From NCBI GenBank assembly GCA_017529085.1, contig JAFXOC010000253.1:1-9216 (forward strand): DNA of 9,216 nt. The letters are read 5' to 3'. The notes below the pieces were generated by a model, which searched no databases, had not been told where the DNA came from, and saw only the letters and a list, made by a program, of their open reading frames with translations. The position numbers and the translations under genes are program-made. The stretch comes from Selenomonadaceae bacterium (lineage in GTDB: Bacteria; Bacillota; Negativicutes; Selenomonadales; Selenomonadaceae). Shown here one piece after another: positions 6,116-9,216 of this stretch (position 1 is its first letter; each line of letters starts with the position of its first letter).

Positions 6116-6826
6116 TTATTTCGTCAATCGTTCGGATTTCACATAAGCCTTAAAAATATCCAAATCCTCTTTGGTTGTAAGTTTTATATTCCTGTCGGAA
6201 CCCGCCGCAAAATACAGCCGTTCTCCAAGTTCCACCATCATCGTATTGGCGTACGCCGATTTTTGAATACCGATTCCCTTTTCAAATGCTTCCTTGTATC
6301 TTTTTTTCAATACACCGTATTTGTACGCCTGCGGAGTGGACACTCTGCGTAGCGTTTCTCTCGGAATATATTTTGTTGTCGATATGTCATCGTCCACAAG
6401 GAAAATTTGCTCGTTATACGGCAAAGAGGTAACGCCGTTGCCATATTTCCGACATTTTGCGATTACGTCCGACAACACCCCTTCTTCTATAAGCGGACGA
6501 ATACCATCATGTATAACCACAATATCGTCGTCGCCGCATACGTCATTTAAATCAAATACACCGTTTCTTATTGATTCCTGACAGGTTTCCCCTCCCAAAA
6601 CAATTTTTTTCAGCTTATCTATATGAAACTGCCTTGCGTACGCTGAAAGCACACTATGCCAACCATCTATGCACACCGCTTCAATATAATCTATTTCCGG
6701 ATGTTTTTGGAAGCTCTCCAACGTATAAATCAATATAGGTTTATCGTATACATTGATAAATTGTTTAGGTATCTCCTGCCCCATTCTTTGACCGGAGCCT
6801 CCCGCCAAAACTATCGCCGCATTCAT
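6116..6826 (-). CDS. IspD/TarI-family cytidylyltransferase
   Basis: This nucleotidyltransferase of 236 residues couples CTP to a sugar- or polyol-phosphate. The signature loop is IVLAGGSGQRMG followed by PKQF (residues 5-16 and 20-23, with R14 and K21), then LGGETCQESIRNG (77-89), VIHDGIRPL (104-112), YIPRETLRRVSTPQAY (153-168) and a C-terminal NIKLTTKEDL (213-222, K215). These match the catalytic set of IspD. The HDGIRPL block and the operon partners point to a polysaccharide-type paralogue, as TarI makes CDP-ribitol, rather than the isoprenoid enzyme. I therefore give no gene symbol. The start is set by CGGAGG nine bases upstream. The gene begins 15 bases after the preceding glycosyltransferase-like gene and is followed after 16 bases by the isomerase. 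No TarJ-like reductase lies in the window, so the activated compound may not be ribitol. Confidence 0.85.
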   Translation of the reverse strand: MNAAIVLAGGSGQRMGQEIPKQFINVYDKPILIYTLESFQKHPEIDYIEAVCIDGWHSVLSAYARQFHIDKLKKIVLGGETCQESIRNGVFDLNDVCGDDDIVVIHDGIRPLIEEGVLSDVIAKCRKYGNGVTSLPYNEQIFLVDDDISTTKYIPRETLRRVSTPQAYKYGVLKKRYKEAFEKGIGIQKSAYANTMMVELGERLYFAAGSDRNIKLTTKEDLDIFKAYVKSERLTK

Positions 6827-6841
6827 ATTAATCGCCTCCGT

Positions 6842-8089
6842 TCATAGAATCGACAAAATTTTCTTCATCATTTCGTCAACATTTTTAACCTCCCACTCAT
6901 AAGCGTCATCGCATAGCCCCATAACCTTTAAGCCGCAAAAATCAATGTCTGTTCTCTGCCAAGATATGTTGCCGCTTGACTTTGGAGGATACAAGACAAT
7001 ACGCTTGCATTCGGCTTGAGAGGTAATGTCAAAAAAGCCGCATCTTATGCCCATAACCGTCGCACCATATTGCATAAAATCCATTGTGTCGGGAAAATCC
7101 AGAGATAAATCAAAAGCGTTGTCAATAAAATTCTTCTCATTCTCTCCGAAAGTATTTGTCAACACGGTATAACCTTTATGTTGCAACATGGCAGACAGTC
7201 GTTGCCAAAACTCGCGGGGCATGGAAACCATCGAATAAGCGAAAGGCACCAGCAACACAGTTTTATCCCTTTGCAAATTTCTCTCTGCAAAAAGTTTTTT
7301 GCCCATTTCAAAGTTATACTTCCATTTTGGGTAGCGTGGCTTTGTGTTCATTGGCAAATTGAAAATCATGCTTCGAAATGTATCCATAAAGGTAAATTTA
7401 GGCAACTGTCTGACAACGCAAGGATTAAAACGGAAATCTCCCTGCCAAAGTGTCAGAGGTTTGATATTTATATTTCCGTCGGCAAATTTCCAGAGTTCTC
7501 CGAGAGCAGCCGTATCGTAAGGCGAAAGTTCACAAGCCGGCGACAACTCCAAAAACTCCGACAACCTGCCGATACCTTTACTGTCCCCCGCTATTACACA
7601 ATTTTTAATCCCGTTTACCCTACAGTATTCGTGAAAAAACAAACCGAGCAAATAATAATCTCCCAACGGACCGCTCGTCAAAAACACCCGCGCATCCGCT
7701 CCGTAAACATCGCAAACTTTTTTGTAAACCTCAAATCCTTTGGCAAGCATACGTCTATTTCGCTCAAAAGAAGGACGATCAAGAACAAAAACCGAGGTTT
7801 TATCATAACCCAGCGAAAGGACTTGATCATACATAGCTTGCCAGTGTTTGGGGGAGTAGATGATGATAAAAGCTGCCAAAAGACCGGAACACGGCGCTTC
7901 GATTAGAATATTTCCCATTGCGCCGCCCTGTTTATTGTTGTCGTTATCCCAAATACGCCAAACTTTTTCGCCCATCGATAAAATAATCTCGTTTATTATC
8001 CGCAAATGCTCCATACGTCCCATTAGGATTATTTTTTTGCCCTTGGCTTCGTTTACTATCAGGGAGCCAACCTCTTCTTCATAAATCAT
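6842..8089 (-). CDS. GT-B-like predicted glycosyltransferase with N-terminal Rossmann module (second of two tandem paralogues)
   Basis: I do not recognise a named gene. Counting from the ATG at 8101 (419 residues), residues 22 to about 110 form a Rossmann-like module (KIILMG, then VWRIWDNDN, then AFIIIYSP, ending VFVLDRP). The rest resembles a GT-B fold: FLTSGPLGDYYLLGL (140-154), LWQGDFRFN (218-226), a second Rossmann start TVLLVPFAYSMVSMPREFW (281-299), YTVLTN, and GIRCGFFDITS (351-361), like the donor-site region of GT9-type enzymes. All these blocks recur in the neighbouring gene. I prefer the ATG at 8089 because it forms an ATGA stop-start overlap with the upstream gene and has GGATGG eight bases upstream; the ATG at 8101 lacks a ribosome binding site. 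No signal peptide or membrane segment is evident, so it should act in the cytosol. The transfer reaction is inferred. Confidence 0.65.
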   Translation of the reverse strand: MIYEEEVGSLIVNEAKGKKIILMGRMEHLRIINEIILSMGEKVWRIWDNDNNKQGGAMGNILIEAPCSGLLAAFIIIYSPKHWQAMYDQVLSLGYDKTSVFVLDRPSFERNRRMLAKGFEVYKKVCDVYGADARVFLTSGPLGDYYLLGLFFHEYCRVNGIKNCVIAGDSKGIGRLSEFLELSPACELSPYDTAALGELWKFADGNINIKPLTLWQGDFRFNPCVVRQLPKFTFMDTFRSMIFNLPMNTKPRYPKWKYNFEMGKKLFAERNLQRDKTVLLVPFAYSMVSMPREFWQRLSAMLQHKGYTVLTNTFGENEKNFIDNAFDLSLDFPDTMDFMQYGATVMGIRCGFFDITSQAECKRIVLYPPKSSGNISWQRTDIDFCGLKVMGLCDDAYEWEVKNVDEMMKKILSIL

Positions 8090-9216
8090 GGTTTGTTCCA
8101 TCCATCAAAAACGGATTCTACCTTGCCTATCAGTTCCACGTAATGTTGACGCATTATTCCGTAAGGAAAGTGCTTGTCCTTTTTATCCGCTATGTCGCGT
8201 ATCACGGGAGAACTAATTTCCGTAATATATTTCTCGGCTTCTTTTGACATAACGCGCAAACTGCTGAAATTTGCATCCGAACGATGTATACCGTAATCTA
8301 TAGGCTTCATTTCTTCGGGGTATAAAACAACTTGGTTGCAAGGGATAAGCGAAACTATATCGCAAAGTCCGCTTCTAAGCGAAAGAAAGTTTCCCGCGTA
8401 CGTAATGAGCGCCTTAGCCTCGGCAAATGGAAACATTATGGAAGGAATGTTGTCGAATAAATTCACCTCCGCGCTTTCGTTGATATTTACAAAAACACCA
8501 TAGCCTTTCTCGCGCAAACGCCCTGCAATTTCTTCCCAAAGAAACTCCGGCAAATTTTTAACCGAATATGCGTATGGAGCGATAATAACCGTCTTACCTT
8601 CAACCACCCCCATAGTTTCATACTTTTGCCGTAAATTATCGTTCAACTCGATAAAGTTTGGGTATGTCCATTCATCCTTTGATACCATTCCTTTGTAAAC
8701 ATAATAATCATAGGTATCCAAAAAGTTGAATTCCCTACGCATTCTCGTTCGGCAACGATTTAAGTATAAACTGCCCTGCCACAGAAATAAGTCCGTTACA
8801 TCAGGCAATCGAAAAAACTTGTAACATTGCTGAAAAGCCTCGGCATCACGCCATTCTAATTTCTCCGCTTTGTTTATGTCAAAAAGTTTTAAAATCTTGG
8901 TCAAGCCTTTGCCGTCTCCAACCGCAACATAGTTTTCTATGCCGCGCTTTTTAGCGTAGGCTTTTAAGTATAAGCCGTTCAAAAAAATATCGCCGGTAGC
9001 TCCTCGCATAATGAAAAAATGCGTATCCCCTCCGTATTTTTTCTTTAACCTTTCATAAATCGCTTTGCCCCGCTTCGTCTCTCGCAAGCAATAGTTATAA
9101 GCCGTTTTATCTTCGTCTTCGTTCTGCTGCGGCTCGCGTATCAAGAAAAAATGTACGTTTTCCTCATACCCCAACGATATTAGTTGTTCCTTCATTTGCT
9201 CACCGTAGATAGGCGA
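8086..9216 (-). CDS. GT-B-like predicted glycosyltransferase, 5' end beyond the right edge (first of two tandem paralogues)
   Basis: The frame has an ATG at 9195 (369 residues) but stays open to the edge, adding SPIYGEQ. I treat it as partial because SPIYGEQMKEQLISLGY aligns, without gaps, with SPKHWQAMYDQVLSLGY at residues 83-99 of the next protein. A missing N-terminal Rossmann module of about 80 residues therefore probably lies outside the window. Counting from the ATG, blocks shared with the paralogue are FFIMRGATGDIFLNGLYL (60-77), VAVGDGKGL, LFLWQGSLYLN (136-146), FNFLDTY, TVIIAPYAYSVKNLPEFLW (202-220), YGVFVN and LSLRSGLCDIVS (271-282). The RSGLCD and APYAYS motifs recall capsule-cluster GT-B proteins related to family 9. 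Its TGA overlaps the next gene's ATG (8089-8086), indicating translational coupling. The sugar and acceptor are unknown. Confidence 0.65.
   Translation of the reverse strand, partial: SPIYGEQMKEQLISLGYEENVHFFLIREPQQNEDEDKTAYNYCLRETKRGKAIYERLKKKYGGDTHFFIMRGATGDIFLNGLYLKAYAKKRGIENYVAVGDGKGLTKILKLFDINKAEKLEWRDAEAFQQCYKFFRLPDVTDLFLWQGSLYLNRCRTRMRREFNFLDTYDYYVYKGMVSKDEWTYPNFIELNDNLRQKYETMGVVEGKTVIIAPYAYSVKNLPEFLWEEIAGRLREKGYGVFVNINESAEVNLFDNIPSIMFPFAEAKALITYAGNFLSLRSGLCDIVSLIPCNQVVLYPEEMKPIDYGIHRSDANFSSLRVMSKEAEKYITEISSPVIRDIADKKDKHFPYGIMRQHYVELIGKVESVFDGWNKP

Noticed and set aside
6116..6826. Housekeeping ispD of isoprenoid synthesis
   Set aside because: The catalytic motifs fit the family, but the HDGIRPL block and the surrounding sugar-phosphate and glycosyltransferase genes favour a polysaccharide role. 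It cannot be fully excluded from this window alone.
7178..7906. Plus-strand open frame of 242 codons
   Set aside because: It lies fully inside the minus-strand glycosyltransferase-like gene, has low-complexity basic composition and no ribosome binding site, and matches no family I know.
8086..9195. ATG at 9195 as the true start of the first glycosyltransferase-like gene
   Set aside because: The frame is open to the edge, and seven upstream codons extend an ungapped alignment with the paralogue, so the gene most likely starts outside the window.

Overview
The window looks like chromosomal DNA from an AT-rich member of the Bacillota. The evidence is the L13 sequence (N-terminus MKTTYMAKAQ-IERKWYVVDAEG, block GKHKPTFTPHVDTGDFVIVINA), the rplM-rpsI order, strong AAGGAGG ribosome binding sites and a TTGACT/TAAAAT promoter. 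The class Negativicutes is a guess that I cannot confirm from this sequence. Every gene I accept lies on the minus strand, so transcription runs from the right edge to the left.

Right part (9216 down to 4529): a run of tightly spaced surface-polysaccharide genes. It holds two tandem related glycosyltransferase-like proteins (the first cut by the window edge), an IspD/TarI-type cytidylyltransferase, a class I mannose-6-phosphate isomerase-like protein, and a ribulose-phosphate/allulose-6-phosphate 3-epimerase-like protein. Stop and start codons overlap or lie about 15 bases apart, as in an operon. Together the last three could make a CDP-activated sugar or polyol from a ketose or hexose phosphate, which the glycosyltransferase-like proteins might use. 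That product is inferred, not shown.

Middle part (4533 down to 1572): a 772-codon gene for a HAD-type protein with a C-terminal Rossmann module. It is bracketed by two direct copies of a 155-base structured repeat (1572-1726 and 4379-4533). The repeat folds into several hairpins, and the differences between copies mostly preserve pairing. One copy fills almost the whole gap between the epimerase gene and the HAD gene and supplies the epimerase stop codon. The other sits just upstream of galU. This repeat is the most unusual item in the window. It resembles a small non-autonomous palindrome-bearing element or a structured RNA, and I do not recognise it. About 320 bases between the HAD gene and the left repeat copy are AT-rich and non-coding, with one likely terminator.

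Left part (1522 down to 1): galU, which makes UDP-glucose and so fits the polysaccharide theme. It is followed by the housekeeping ribosomal operon rplM-rpsI. The rplM promoter overlaps the galU stop codon, and rpsI is cut after eight codons by the left edge.
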